This document shows, piece by piece, positions 7,614 through 16,783 of a stretch of 44,246 nucleotides of DNA. Both the position numbers and the translations under genes were made by a program. The notes under the pieces are model-generated. The model had not been told where the DNA came from and made no database searches. It saw only the letters and a program-made list of their open reading frames with translations. Each line of letters starts with the position of its first letter. Position 1 is the first letter of the stretch. The stretch lies in the NCBI GenBank assembly GCA_030426545.1, contig JAUHYL010000031.1, positions 1 to 44,246 on the forward strand. Direction: 5' to 3'. This DNA comes from Gammaproteobacteria bacterium (GTDB lineage: Bacteria; Pseudomonadota; Gammaproteobacteria; Pseudomonadales; Halieaceae).

Positions 7614-10394
7614 TCAGGGCTGCAGAGACTGCAATAGCTGCTCCGCTTCGTCACGCTCGCTGAAGCCTTTTGCCCCCGGTCCGGTCAGCTGTCGCAGCAC
7701 ATCGATTGCCTCGTCCTGCCGTTCCAGAGCGGCGAGGATCATCGCCCGGTGATATCGCAGATTGGGATTTTCCGGCTGCAGTTTTAGCGCTTTGTGCACC
7801 GTGCTCAGGGCGGCAGTGTGCTCGCCGTTGAGGTGTTGAATGACCGCCAGTGTGTCCAGGACACCTGCGTGATCCGGCGCGGATCGCTGCGCGCGCTCGG
7901 CCAGGTTGAGCGCCTGTTTAGGGCGATCGTGTCGCAGTGACCAGGCCAGGTTGTTCAGGGCTGCGAAATTTTCCGGATCCGCGTCAATGACCTGACGGTA
8001 CAGGATGCGGGCCCGCGGCTGTTTGCCCTGTGCTTCAAGCAGTTGCGCTAACGCCAGTTTGACGGGCAGTTCGTCCGGATGCTCCTGCAGCCAGTTGGTG
8101 AGGTCCTCGGTGGCCTTGTCGTAGGCCCCTGACTGCATTCGGTAGTTACTCAGATCCAGTACAAGTTCAGCCCGGGGCAGTTGCGTCAGCGCCTGCTTTG
8201 TCAGCTCGATCGCCTCGTCATAGTCCTTACCGCCGGCGGCGGCCGCGGCACGCAGACGAAGAATCAGGGGTGATTCGGGGCGCGGATGTATCTGCTCCAA
8301 CAGGCGGCTGTAGGCGGCGAGCTGATCGACATCGCCCGCCTGCTGCGCGGCGCGGGCAAGGCCCACCAGGCTGCCCATGTGGTTGGGATTACTTCTGCTG
8401 GACGCAAGCATGGCAGAGCGAACTTCCCGCAGGCGCCCGTTACGTGCGGCCGCATCCACCAGGGTGTAGTAGAAAGCTTCGCTGCCTGGCTGGGCGGTGA
8501 GCAGCGTATCAACCTGAGCCTGGGTGAGCGCGCGCTTGCCCTCGGCCATACTCGCCAGCAACTCGAGGCTGAACAGGCGTGGCGCGCGACGCTGCAGTTC
8601 GCTGAGCGGCTCAAACAGCTCTTCGATTTCGTACGGCTTGCCTTTGCCGAGGTAGAAAAGTGCCAGTTCGATACGTGGCGCCAACGCAGTGGGGTGCGCT
8701 CTCATGGCCTGCGCCATGCGACTCAGAAACGCTGCTTCATTGGCTTCGTTCAGTTCAAGTTTGGCGAAGCGCAGCAGCGTGGGCAGGTGGTAGGCGTGTT
8801 GATTGAGAATCTGCTGATAGTAAAAGCGCTCCTGACCGGACTTGCCGGCGGCGCGCGCCAGATCGGCCAACATCAGGTTGCTTACCGGGTCACTCGGCTC
8901 GCTTTCCAGTGCGCTGCGCAGGATTTTGGTGGCGTCGCTTTCACGGCCCGCGGCAAGGTAGACCTTGGCCAGGATGTGATGACCGCTAAGATCGGTGGTG
9001 TCCGAGAGCTGCATGTCGCGCGCGGTCGCCATCGCCGCCTCATAGTCCTTGTTCTGCAGAAAGCGAAGCACGGTGAGCAGGTCGTCTTCCGGGTGCGTGT
9101 TTTCCTGGCTGCTACCGGCCTTTTCTTCGGCCGTATGATCGGCCAGCGCCGCGGCTACCAGCTCAGAGTTCCTGGGCACTTTCGGTACCGGGTTGCTATC
9201 GGGCATCCTGGCTATCCAGGAGTAAAGCGATAGCGCCCGTTCCGCTTCTCCCTGGTGGGCCAGTGCGACCGCAGACATTGACAGCGCTTCGAGTTCAGTG
9301 GGGTTCTGATCCAGAATCGGTTCCAGCAGCGCCTGCGCATGAGCGTAGTCTTCGCGCCGGATTTCCAGCGCGGCGAGCAGCTTCCTGGCTTCCACATTGT
9401 TGGGAAAGGCTTTGTGGTAGGCATCGGCAAAGGTGAGCGCTTCACTTTCCTGCCCGCTCAGCAGGTACGCTTTGCCGAGGGAATAACTAATGAGCGGATA
9501 GTTCTGTGCCAGGGGAAGTGCCCGGCTCAGTGTGTCAATCGCGCCGCGATACTCACCGGCCTGCATGTGCAGCAGGCCCTGTACGTAATTGACTGCGGGA
9601 TTCCCCGGCGAGGATTGCATCATCAGCTCAGCGTCACTTCGCGCGCTGTCGAAATCGTTCATGCGCAGGCTGTGCAGCGCGCGATTGACGCGCGGGTCTA
9701 TCCACAATGGCTGCAACTCGATTGCCTTGTCGAACGCCGCGCGTGCTTCGTTATGTTGGTTGCGATCCAGCAGTACCAACCCCAGGAGTTGCCAGGCGCG
9801 TGGATTGTCGGGATCGGTTTTCACCGCAGACATCAGGGACTGCATCGATTTGCCGGCGTCTCCCTGCAGTGTCAGCAGGGTGGCGCGGGCCAGTTTACCG
9901 TCGACACCGGCGGGATCGCGCTCGTCGGCCTCGGTGGCCAGTGCCGCGGCGCGCTGCATATCCCCCAGCGACATTGCCGCAAGGGATTGTGCGCTGAGCA
10001 ACGTGGCCTCCGACGGCGGTGACAGATTGCTTGAGTCCAGTTCGAGAACGTCGCTGTAACGGCCCAGGGTGAGCAGGGTGTAGGCCAGCGTGGGCACAAT
10101 GTCATCGTCAGCCCAGCCAGATTCCTGTGCGCGTATCAGTTCTGCCTCCGCATCCTGCGGGTAACCGATGTCCAGCAGTAGCTTTCCCGTCAGCCAGCGC
10201 GCCTCGGCGGCGGTGGCGTCGATTTGCAGCGCGTTGGCCAGTTCGATTTCAGCGCTTTTAACATCGGCTTGCGCCAGCGCGGCTTTCGCGCGTTGCAAAT
10301 AGTCCTCGTCGGACGATCGACTGCAGGCGCCCGCCAGCAGTGCGCACAAGAGCAGGGCCAGCGTGCGGACGGGCAGGCGCGGTAGGTTTTTCAT
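7614..10394 (-). CDS. large TPR-repeat lipoprotein, PEP-CTERM system type (PrsT-like)
   Basis: Lipoprotein of 926 residues. The signal peptide runs to about residue 23, with lipobox LAGAC and Cys24 as the lipidation site, followed by SRSSDEDYLQRAKAALAQADVKSAEIELANALQ. From there to the C-terminus it consists almost wholly of TPR units (for example AFDKAIELQP, AYHKAFPNNVEARKLLAALE, ALNLAERAQRSAPDHAGVLDTLAV). Length, lipobox and opening sequence match the TPR lipoprotein linked to exosortase/EPS loci (PrsT family), which is thought to support exopolysaccharide assembly or export. Start supported by CGGAG before the ATG. No exosortase, PEP-CTERM protein or glycosyltransferase is visible nearby. 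The amidohydrolase gene ends only 16 bases upstream, so the two may be co-transcribed although functionally unrelated. Confidence 0.85.
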   Translation of the reverse strand: MKNLPRLPVRTLALLLCALLAGACSRSSDEDYLQRAKAALAQADVKSAEIELANALQIDATAAEARWLTGKLLLDIGYPQDAEAELIRAQESGWADDDIVPTLAYTLLTLGRYSDVLELDSSNLSPPSEATLLSAQSLAAMSLGDMQRAAALATEADERDPAGVDGKLARATLLTLQGDAGKSMQSLMSAVKTDPDNPRAWQLLGLVLLDRNQHNEARAAFDKAIELQPLWIDPRVNRALHSLRMNDFDSARSDAELMMQSSPGNPAVNYVQGLLHMQAGEYRGAIDTLSRALPLAQNYPLISYSLGKAYLLSGQESEALTFADAYHKAFPNNVEARKLLAALEIRREDYAHAQALLEPILDQNPTELEALSMSAVALAHQGEAERALSLYSWIARMPDSNPVPKVPRNSELVAAALADHTAEEKAGSSQENTHPEDDLLTVLRFLQNKDYEAAMATARDMQLSDTTDLSGHHILAKVYLAAGRESDATKILRSALESEPSDPVSNLMLADLARAAGKSGQERFYYQQILNQHAYHLPTLLRFAKLELNEANEAAFLSRMAQAMRAHPTALAPRIELALFYLGKGKPYEIEELFEPLSELQRRAPRLFSLELLASMAEGKRALTQAQVDTLLTAQPGSEAFYYTLVDAAARNGRLREVRSAMLASSRSNPNHMGSLVGLARAAQQAGDVDQLAAYSRLLEQIHPRPESPLILRLRAAAAAGGKDYDEAIELTKQALTQLPRAELVLDLSNYRMQSGAYDKATEDLTNWLQEHPDELPVKLALAQLLEAQGKQPRARILYRQVIDADPENFAALNNLAWSLRHDRPKQALNLAERAQRSAPDHAGVLDTLAVIQHLNGEHTAALSTVHKALKLQPENPNLRYHRAMILAALERQDEAIDVLRQLTGPGAKGFSERDEAEQLLQSLQP

Positions 10395-10410
10395 GTTGAC
10401 TCCGGGTTGT

Positions 10411-12141
10411 TCAGGCAGGCTGTAGCGTGGGTGCGGATTGCGGACCTCGCACCAGGCGACCGTTCAGTTCGCCTGTTGACTGGCCCTCGCGGAAGGCCAC
10501 ACGGCCAGAGATAATGGTGGCGTTATAACCGCTGGCGGTTTGCATCAATCGCCTGCCGCCTGCGGGAAGGTCGTGCACGATGTGTGGGGCATGCAGCGTG
10601 AGCCCGTCGAAATCGATGACATTGATGTCGGCTTTATAGCCGGGCTGCAGAACACCGCGGTCGCGAAGGCCAACCTGTCGCGCGGTTTCACTGGTCTGCA
10701 TGGCGATCAGCTTTTCCAGCGGCAGTTTTTCACCGCGTGTACGATCCCTGCCCCAGTGCTGGATTAATGTCGTTGGAAAACTCGCATCGCTGATCATGCC
10801 GCAGTGTGCGCCGGCGTCCGCCAGCCCGGCCACGGTGTAGGGGTGTTGCAACATGGTGCGCACGTGATCCAGATTGCCCGGTTCGTAGTTGAACAGAGGC
10901 TGGTAAATCAGCGCCTGGCCATCGTTCTGCAGCATCACATCCAGCACAACTTCCTCCGGCGCAACGCCGCGGCGACGAGCCGTCGCGCCCATGGAATCTT
11001 CTGGATCGGGTTCGTAGTTCGCCGGTTCGCCAAGACTGAACATCTTGTCAAAGCTGTACAGGACTTCGTCCATCAACTCCACGCCGGTGCGTGGGCAGGG
11101 CGTGGAGAGCAGGCGCTCGCGGAAATTCGCGTCGCGCAGGGCCGCCACCTGTTCCTGCAGCGGCTTGCCGGCGATTTCGCCGTACACCGGGTTGAGAATG
11201 AAAGGGTTGGCCGTGGCTGTCAGGCCCATCAGAACGCCCGTGGCGCGCGGTGGCACCTGGCCGTACATGGGAATACCTTCGGCTTGCGCGGCACTGATGC
11301 CATCCAGCAACTGCAGCCACCACTCGGGCCTGGCATCCTGCTGCTCAACGGTGAGGGAGATCGGCGCGCCTGACTCGCGGGCCATCTTCTTGAACAAGGC
11401 AAATTCCTGCTCAAAGTCATAGAAATCGGAGATGCCCTGCAGCACACCCTTGCCGGTGGCGCCAACGGCCCTGGCGATGCCGACCAGTTCATCTTCGTGC
11501 GCGGTGATGGAAGGCGTCAGAACACCGGAGGAGTCGCGGTGCTTTTCGGTGCGTGACGTGCTGAAGCCCAGTGCGCCGGCCTCGATGCCTTCGGTGACCA
11601 GCGCGGCCATCGCGGCGATTTCCTCGCGGGTCGCCACCTCGTGATCTGCCCCGCGCTGGCCCATGACATAGGCGCGCACCGCACCGTGCGGAACCTGGGT
11701 GGCCACATCCAGCGCCAGTTCACGCCGATCCAGTGCATCGAGGTACTCGGGGAAGCTCTCCCAGTCCCACTGGATACCTTCGTGCAGCGCCGTGCCCGGA
11801 ATATCTTCCACACCCTCCATCAGGCCGATCAACCAGTCGCGTTGCCCGGGTTTGCAGGGTGCGAAACCCACACCGCAGTTGCCCATCACGATGGTGGTGA
11901 CGCCGTGGCAGGAGGAGGGCGCCAGCAGTGGATCCCAGGTCACCTGGCCGTCGAAGTGGGTATGAATGTCGACGAAGCCGGGGGTGACGATTTTCCCTTC
12001 GGCGTCCACTTCCTGCTTCGCGCTACCGTCGATGTCACCGATGGCGACAATGCGCTCACCGTTTACGGCCACATTGGCTTTAACCGGCGCGGAACCCGTG
12101 CCGTCATAGATCAGCCCGTTGCGAATGATCAGGTCGTACAT
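10411..12141 (-). CDS. N-acyl-D-amino-acid deacylase / D-aminoacylase-like amidohydrolase
   Basis: Zinc amidohydrolase of 576 residues. It opens with the small beta-sandwich (MYDLIIRNGLIYDGTGSAP), then the metal motif GFVDIHTHFDGQ with the His-X-His pair, and GVTTIVMGNCGVGFAP, whose Cys corresponds to the metal-bridging residue of D-aminoacylase. Near the C-terminus, VAGLADAGAHCGMISDASFPT holds the catalytic Asp strand, and GYKADINVIDFDGL the returning sandwich. It probably hydrolyses N-acyl-D-amino acids, but this branch also contains other amidases. An excellent AAGGAGG precedes the ATG. Confidence 0.9.
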   Translation of the reverse strand: MYDLIIRNGLIYDGTGSAPVKANVAVNGERIVAIGDIDGSAKQEVDAEGKIVTPGFVDIHTHFDGQVTWDPLLAPSSCHGVTTIVMGNCGVGFAPCKPGQRDWLIGLMEGVEDIPGTALHEGIQWDWESFPEYLDALDRRELALDVATQVPHGAVRAYVMGQRGADHEVATREEIAAMAALVTEGIEAGALGFSTSRTEKHRDSSGVLTPSITAHEDELVGIARAVGATGKGVLQGISDFYDFEQEFALFKKMARESGAPISLTVEQQDARPEWWLQLLDGISAAQAEGIPMYGQVPPRATGVLMGLTATANPFILNPVYGEIAGKPLQEQVAALRDANFRERLLSTPCPRTGVELMDEVLYSFDKMFSLGEPANYEPDPEDSMGATARRRGVAPEEVVLDVMLQNDGQALIYQPLFNYEPGNLDHVRTMLQHPYTVAGLADAGAHCGMISDASFPTTLIQHWGRDRTRGEKLPLEKLIAMQTSETARQVGLRDRGVLQPGYKADINVIDFDGLTLHAPHIVHDLPAGGRRLMQTASGYNATIISGRVAFREGQSTGELNGRLVRGPQSAPTLQPA

Positions 12142-12270
12142 GCCGCCCTCCTTGCTGTCGTAAGGTCAGAATCACCCTGGAGAAGCGCTAAAGTATAACC
12201 GATCGGGGAGGGATAGCTGTACGGATCACGCTCGGCAGATCAGCCGGCCTGGACAGGAGTTGGTGAATAC

Positions 12271-12294
12271 GGGCGCACGCAAGTGCGTGCGCCC
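12271..12294 (-). terminator. strong hairpin downstream of the TonB-receptor gene
   Basis: GGGCGCACGC (12271-12280), loop AAGT, GCGTGCGCCC (12285-12294): a perfect 10-bp GC-rich stem about 60 bases after the receptor stop on the minus strand. It has no T-run, so it may be an mRNA 3'-end stabiliser or a non-canonical terminator. A smaller hairpin, CCCCG-ATTTAA-CGGGG, lies between it and the receptor stop. Confidence 0.5.
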
Positions 12295-12352
12295 GGTGCA
12301 GTGCAGACTGCGTTGCCGCAGCTGTTCCCCGATTTAACGGGGTGTGTTCGCC

Positions 12353-14491
12353 CTAGAAGCTATAGCGCAAACCGGCCTCGATGGATTCACCCGACTGTGG
12401 CGCAACGTTGCGCAGGAAGGACGTGGACAGGCGAATCTCTTCGTCGCCAATATTCTTCCACTTGACGAAAGCCAGCAGCTCGGAGCCCCGGTTGAACGTC
12501 CAGCGGTAATCGGCTCCGAGATCCCAGCGGGTGTAGCCCGCGGTTTCGGTTTCGAAGTCACCCGGCTCGTCCTGTTCCTCAGCATCCAGCACGTTTACCG
12601 AGACACCGAATTTGTCGCCGCGCCAGGCAAGTTCAGCGCCCAGCCGCAGCGGCGGGAGACGCGGCACATCACCCGAATCGTCAAACTCGCCCGAGATCAT
12701 GTCCCCGCGCAGGCCAAGCGCCACATCGCCGGCACCGAGTCTGAGCAGCTGGAACTCGCTGCTGAATTCGACACCGTAGAAGGTCGTATCCTCCTGGCTG
12801 TAGAGGTAGATCGGCGTTTCATCCGCGGCTTCGCCACTGTTGCTCAGAAATATGTAGTCCTCGAATGCGTTGTAGAACACGACGACCTCGGCCCACGACG
12901 TCTGATTGCTCCAGGACAGGCTTAAATCGGCATTGAGCGATGTCTCCTCGTCCAGATCAGGATCGCCGATTTCTATGATGCCGGTGGCGGCATGCGTTAC
13001 GAGGGCTTCTGCATCCGTGGCGTCGACATTGGAAAACAGCTCCTCGGTCGCGGGCGCGCGCTGTGCGTGCGACAGTGAAAGGCCGGTTGTCCAGTTCGCG
13101 TTGAAATTCCACAGGGCTGACGCGGAAAGGCTGTAGGTGAAGAAGCTCTCTTCATCTGCCCGCTCGGCATCAGGATCGCGCTGCACCCAGTCGCCGCGCA
13201 GGCCGGTTTCGAACACCCAGTCACCGTGATGAAAATCTTCCACGATGAACAGGCCGAATTCGTCGCTCAGGGTCTTGGGCACATAGGCCTCCTCGCCGAC
13301 AGCGGAGAAGTCATCAGAGCGCCACTGCAGGCCAATGACACCGTGCGCACCGAACAGGGCCTCATGCACCAGTTCCAGTCGGCCCTCCCAGGTTTCGCGG
13401 TCGAACTCCGTGCCCGTCTCCACACCTTCCAGTTCCACGTGCTCGTAATCGGTGAAGGTCATGAAGCCGCGCAACACTTCAAAGCCCTGCAGCGGATCGT
13501 GCAGATGGATCATGGCGTCGTAACGGGTCTGTTCCAGGTCGATACGGATGACTTCCTCTTCTTCGCCATGCTCCTCGTCATGTTCACCTTCCTCTTCGTT
13601 GTGTTCTTCCTCGTGTTCTTCTTCGTGGTGTCCGTGCGCGCCGGGTGGAATGCCGTACTCGGTATCCAGGTGGCTGATTGAAAAGCCTGCGAACCCTTCA
13701 TCGCCGATGTGGTAACTCACGCCCGCGGTGAATGCCTCCGTCTCGGAATCGCTGTTGGCGATGAACCCGTTGGTGTTCTCGGCCTCCTCGTGCTCGTGTT
13801 CCTCCTCGCTGTGCTCTTCTCCCTCGCCGTGTCCCTCCAGCAACTCCTCCTGCGCTTCCAGCGCTGCCTCGTCAATGGCGTAGCCCGGGATGTCCAGGTT
13901 ATCCGTCTCGCGCGCCGTGCCGCTCAGGTGGAATGCCAGCGCACCATTGCCGCCCTCCAGGCGGAACACGCCGCTGTCCATGGAGGAGGCGTCGTCATAG
14001 CGATACTCGAGTGCACCCTGTACGCCATCGATGGGCGTACGCGGGATACGGTTGTCGATGATGTTAACCACACCGCCAATGGCACCGCCGCCGTAGAGCA
14101 GGGTGGACGGACCGCGCAGCACCTCGATCGATTCTGCAAGCAGCGGTTCCACACCGACACTGTGATCGGGGCTAAGGCTGGACGCATCCGCACTTAGCGT
14201 GCCGTTCTGCAGGGTAATCGCGCGAGGACCCTGTTGCCCGCGAATCACCGGGCGGCCCACACCGGGACCGAAGGAGGCATTGGCCACCCCGGGAATACTT
14301 CCCAGCGTCTCACCGATGCTGGTCGCGACCCGGCGCTGTAATTCGTCGCCGGAAAGTACGGTGACCGGCAGCGCCGTCTCCGCCTGTTTTTTATGGATGG
14401 GTATCGACACCAGAACATGCTCCATGGGCAGAGATTCCGCGCGTGCGAACCCGCTGGCAACCAGGCCAGCGGCAATAGCTAATCGTTTCAT
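12353..14491 (-). CDS. TonB-dependent outer-membrane receptor, ZnuD-like, with His/Glu-rich loops
   Basis: Outer-membrane gated transporter of 712 residues, energised by TonB. After a signal peptide (cleavage near ARAES, about residue 20) comes the plug domain (about 35-150) with ATSIGETLGSIPGV, RPVIRGQQGPR and IEVLRGPSTLLYGGGAIGGVVNII. The remainder is a beta-barrel ending in an aromatic residue (AGLRYSF). Two extracellular-type loops, about residues 214-240 and 284-314, are extraordinarily rich in His and Glu (GHHEEEHEEEHNEEEGEHD). Such loops are typical of ZnuD-class zinc receptors, hence the proposed Zn(II) substrate (inference). CAGGAG precedes the ATG. The small Cys/His protein gene lies 44 bases upstream. 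I could not see a clear Zur operator. Confidence 0.9.
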   Translation of the reverse strand: MKRLAIAAGLVASGFARAESLPMEHVLVSIPIHKKQAETALPVTVLSGDELQRRVATSIGETLGSIPGVANASFGPGVGRPVIRGQQGPRAITLQNGTLSADASSLSPDHSVGVEPLLAESIEVLRGPSTLLYGGGAIGGVVNIIDNRIPRTPIDGVQGALEYRYDDASSMDSGVFRLEGGNGALAFHLSGTARETDNLDIPGYAIDEAALEAQEELLEGHGEGEEHSEEEHEHEEAENTNGFIANSDSETEAFTAGVSYHIGDEGFAGFSISHLDTEYGIPPGAHGHHEEEHEEEHNEEEGEHDEEHGEEEEVIRIDLEQTRYDAMIHLHDPLQGFEVLRGFMTFTDYEHVELEGVETGTEFDRETWEGRLELVHEALFGAHGVIGLQWRSDDFSAVGEEAYVPKTLSDEFGLFIVEDFHHGDWVFETGLRGDWVQRDPDAERADEESFFTYSLSASALWNFNANWTTGLSLSHAQRAPATEELFSNVDATDAEALVTHAATGIIEIGDPDLDEETSLNADLSLSWSNQTSWAEVVVFYNAFEDYIFLSNSGEAADETPIYLYSQEDTTFYGVEFSSEFQLLRLGAGDVALGLRGDMISGEFDDSGDVPRLPPLRLGAELAWRGDKFGVSVNVLDAEEQDEPGDFETETAGYTRWDLGADYRWTFNRGSELLAFVKWKNIGDEEIRLSTSFLRNVAPQSGESIEAGLRYSF

Positions 14492-14535
14492 GACAACTCC
14501 TGAGTTTCAGTAAATGCTGTAACTGATTGTGTGCT

Positions 14536-14829
14536 TCAGGTGTTGTAGGGGGGTGCTCTTGCAGGGGGGCGGAGTGTGAAGTGTGCCAGTACCAGGGCTG
14601 CAGCCATTGCCTGCGGCGTTGGCTCGGCGTACTGCGCGGGCATGCGCACGGGGGTGGAAACAAGTGCGGAATCGGCGCTGCTCTGACAAAGCAGGCACTC
14701 GGACGCGTTATCGCTGGCGGCGTGGCTGTGCTGCGCTTCCAGCATCTGGCCGCCAAACACGGCCAGTGCCGCCACCAGCATCAGGGCGCGGCACAGTGCG
14801 GTGCTGTCAGTTAGCGGTTGCTTGAGCAT
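14536..14829 (-). CDS. small secreted/membrane Cys-His protein (DUF2946-like), partner of the ZnuD-like receptor
   Basis: A 97-residue protein with an N-terminal hydrophobic segment (ALMLVAALAVFGGQML), then HSHAASDNASECLLC with His34, His36, Cys45 and Cys48 spaced like a metal-binding site, a second hydrophobic stretch (AMAAALVLAHFTL) and a C-terminal RPPARAPP. This layout (hydrophobic segment, His/CxxC centre, RAPP tail) recalls DUF2946-type proteins found beside metal-uptake receptors. It directly precedes the ZnuD-like gene on the same strand, so an operon concerned with zinc or another divalent metal is likely. The ribosome-binding site is poor, so the start is uncertain. Confidence 0.65.
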   Translation of the reverse strand: MLKQPLTDSTALCRALMLVAALAVFGGQMLEAQHSHAASDNASECLLCQSSADSALVSTPVRMPAQYAEPTPQAMAAALVLAHFTLRPPARAPPYNT

Positions 14830-15070
14830 CGTAGTGAAAAACCAGATTCGAGGCGGTAGTCTATATCAGGCGCCTGCATTAACACCACCCCCGGGAAGGA
14901 CTTCCACAGCGCTGCCTGTCTTTTCATGTTGAACACCGGTTAAGACATAGCATGCACGCTGCGGGATGCGTGTACACTGCACCGGTTGTGCGGCGTCATA
15001 CCTTGCGGTTGTCACACGATTTACCGCGCCTGCAACCCAAGTTTTTTTGACAGCCTCTGGAGCGTCGTAA

Positions 15071-15664
15071 ATGAAACTCTATTCCTTTGATATCGCCCCC
15101 AATCCCGCCCGGGTAGTTGCCTATCTCGACGAAAAAGGCATTGAGCTGGAACGCGAGGTGGTCAACCTGCTGGAGGGAGAGCAGCGCTCAGAGTCCTTTC
15201 TCAAACTCAGTCCCGCCGGGACCGTGCCGGTGCTGCAGCTGGACGACGGGGAATGTATCACCGAGAGCCTGGCGATCATCGAATACCTGGAAGAACTTTA
15301 CCCGGAGCCGCCCATGATCGGGCGCGATGCGTTGCAGCGTGCGCGCACCCGGGCCTTTGAGCGCAGTGTGGAAATGGGTGTCCTGTGGCCGATCATGCGT
15401 ATCGTTCACGCCACCAAATCGCCGCTGGGCCTGCCGCCAAGCCCTGAAGTCGAGTCGCGTGAGTGGGCGCGGCTGAAACCCGCGCTGGAGCGCCTGGAAG
15501 CAAGGTTGCCGGCGCAGGGCTTTGCGCTGGGCGACGCGCCCACCATTGTGGACTGTACCTTGTTTGCCGCGCTGCAATTTGCGCAGCTGTTTGACCTGAC
15601 GTTTTCGGATTACCCGAAGGTCGAGGCCCTGTATCAGCGCTTCAAGCAGCGTAGAACTGGCTGA
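15071..15664 (+). CDS. glutathione S-transferase family protein
   Basis: Cytosolic GST-like protein of 197 residues. The thioredoxin-fold N-terminal domain shows MKLYSFDIAPNPARVVAYLDEKGI and the cis-Pro segment LSPAGTVPVLQLDDGECITESLAIIEYLEELYP, with the Glu-Ser pair that holds the glutathione gamma-glutamyl group. The all-helical C-terminal domain carries GDAPTIVDCTLFAALQFA (N-capping box). No Ser or Tyr at the usual catalytic position is obvious; in the opening SFDIAPN, Ser4 is the only nearby hydroxyl. The last 23 bases overlap the convergent Rieske oxygenase gene. Confidence 0.92.
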   Translation: MKLYSFDIAPNPARVVAYLDEKGIELEREVVNLLEGEQRSESFLKLSPAGTVPVLQLDDGECITESLAIIEYLEELYPEPPMIGRDALQRARTRAFERSVEMGVLWPIMRIVHATKSPLGLPPSPEVESREWARLKPALERLEARLPAQGFALGDAPTIVDCTLFAALQFAQLFDLTFSDYPKVEALYQRFKQRRTG

Positions 15665-16610
15665 ACCATTTTCGGTATTTGGCGATGGGGCCGTCACCGT
15701 CACACAGTATCGGGTTTTCCACGTAGCGTTTGTTATTCCAGATGGGGATGTCCTGCTCGACGCCGCCTACCACGTTGTCGCGTGTTGCCTCCGCGAGAAA
15801 CTGGTTCATGTCTGTCTGTGTGCGCGGCATGGTGAAGGCGAAGCGCAGGTGGGTGCGTTGATCGTCGATGGGGGTCACGGTGCCCAGCATGATGACTTCG
15901 AAGGCGCGCGAGATGCGCTGCACAGTTTGTCCCGGGCCGATGTTGGTAGAGTCAACGTGAATGAATTCCCAGTCGCCTTCTGCTTCTGAAAAACTGCCGT
16001 CTTCTGTCAGGCGCGGCACCTTGTTCTTGATGCGCGTAAGCCGCCGGATGCCGTCCATGCTGACTTCGCCCTGCGGCATTTCCTGCGCATTGTGCACGAA
16101 CATGAAGTGCGCCACGTCAGCGCCATTTTCTCCACACTCCTGCACGATGGTATTGATCTCCCAATCGTAGGTATCCGGCGGTGTGAATTCCTCCGAACTG
16201 AACTCGGGTATTTCGTCCACGTCGAACGTGGGGGCTGCGCCGTTCGGATGGTACCAGGCCCAGATCATCTGGTTGCGCTCTAGCACCGGGTAACTGTGCA
16301 TCGCCGGGCCCTGCTGAACTTTTGGCGGCATGTTGTTGGCGTAGGGCACCTCGCGGCAGACGCCGTCGCCATCAAACTGCCAACCGTGAAACGGGCAGGC
16401 CACGTGCTCGCCGAGCACAGTACCGCCGTGGCCGAGGTGAGCCCCCAGGTGCGGGCAGTAGGCGTCAAGCGCCCGGGCGTGGCCGCCCTCGGTGCGAAAC
16501 AACACCAGTTCGCGGCCAAAGTAGTGCAGCGTCTTTAACGCACCGGGCGCGAGTTGATCGGAATACTCCAGGGCAAACCAGCCGAAGGGAATGGGCTTGT
16601 TGTAACGCAT
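15642..16610 (-). CDS. Rieske [2Fe-2S] non-heme iron oxygenase, KshA-like
   Basis: Oxygenase component of about 322 residues. The Rieske centre is YCPHLGAHLGHGG (Cys52, His54) and ACPFHGW (Cys72, His75). The mononuclear iron site follows as NGADVAHFMFVH (Asp165, His168, His173). Order, spacing and length resemble 3-ketosteroid 9-alpha-hydroxylase oxygenase (KshA) and the related DAF-36/cholesterol-7-desaturase group, so a steroid or polycyclic terpenoid substrate is suggested. I place the start at 16610 (MRYNKPIPFGWF), with AGGA eight bases before it, rather than at the 16640 codon. It is divergent from the P450 gene across 173 bases. No reductase partner is adjacent. Confidence 0.88.
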   Translation of the reverse strand: MRYNKPIPFGWFALEYSDQLAPGALKTLHYFGRELVLFRTEGGHARALDAYCPHLGAHLGHGGTVLGEHVACPFHGWQFDGDGVCREVPYANNMPPKVQQGPAMHSYPVLERNQMIWAWYHPNGAAPTFDVDEIPEFSSEEFTPPDTYDWEINTIVQECGENGADVAHFMFVHNAQEMPQGEVSMDGIRRLTRIKNKVPRLTEDGSFSEAEGDWEFIHVDSTNIGPGQTVQRISRAFEVIMLGTVTPIDDQRTHLRFAFTMPRTQTDMNQFLAEATRDNVVGGVEQDIPIWNNKRYVENPILCDGDGPIAKYRKWFSQFYAA

Positions 16611-16713
16611 GCTTGTCGTCCTGCCGGGTGGGCGAGCCAATCACATCCGGGCGCCTGTCGCGGTGGGCGCCGTCGGGAACGCGCTGTCCAGGCGCGATGT
16701 GACACTTGATCTT

Positions 16714-16740
16714 GAGGCTACAGACTAATAGGGTGTAGGC
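16714..16740. promoter_or_regulatory. imperfect palindrome in the Rieske/P450 divergent promoter
   Basis: AGGCTACA (16714-16721) and TGTAGGCT (16733-16740) form 8-base inverted arms with one mismatch, 11 bases apart, in the shared upstream region. Size and place suit a TetR- or GntR-type operator controlling both genes, but no regulator gene is adjacent. Confidence 0.35.
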
Positions 16741-16783
16741 TAGCTTGTCTACGATCAATTTCCCGCTTGCAAGGTAACCTACC

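Noticed and set aside
9339-10022. Open frames on the plus strand across the TPR lipoprotein gene
   Set aside because: Shadows of a real, well-supported gene on the other strand; composition is Arg/Cys/Gln-rich and matches no family.
13226-13701. Hydrophobic open frame opposite the TonB receptor (VFFLVFFFVV-like)
   Set aside because: The apparent membrane segment is the antisense reading of the Glu/His-rich loop codons in the receptor gene.
14830-15070. Zur operator upstream of the small Cys/His protein and ZnuD-like gene
   Set aside because: I looked for the GTTATA-type AT-rich palindrome and found none; the region has only weak promoter-like AT patches.
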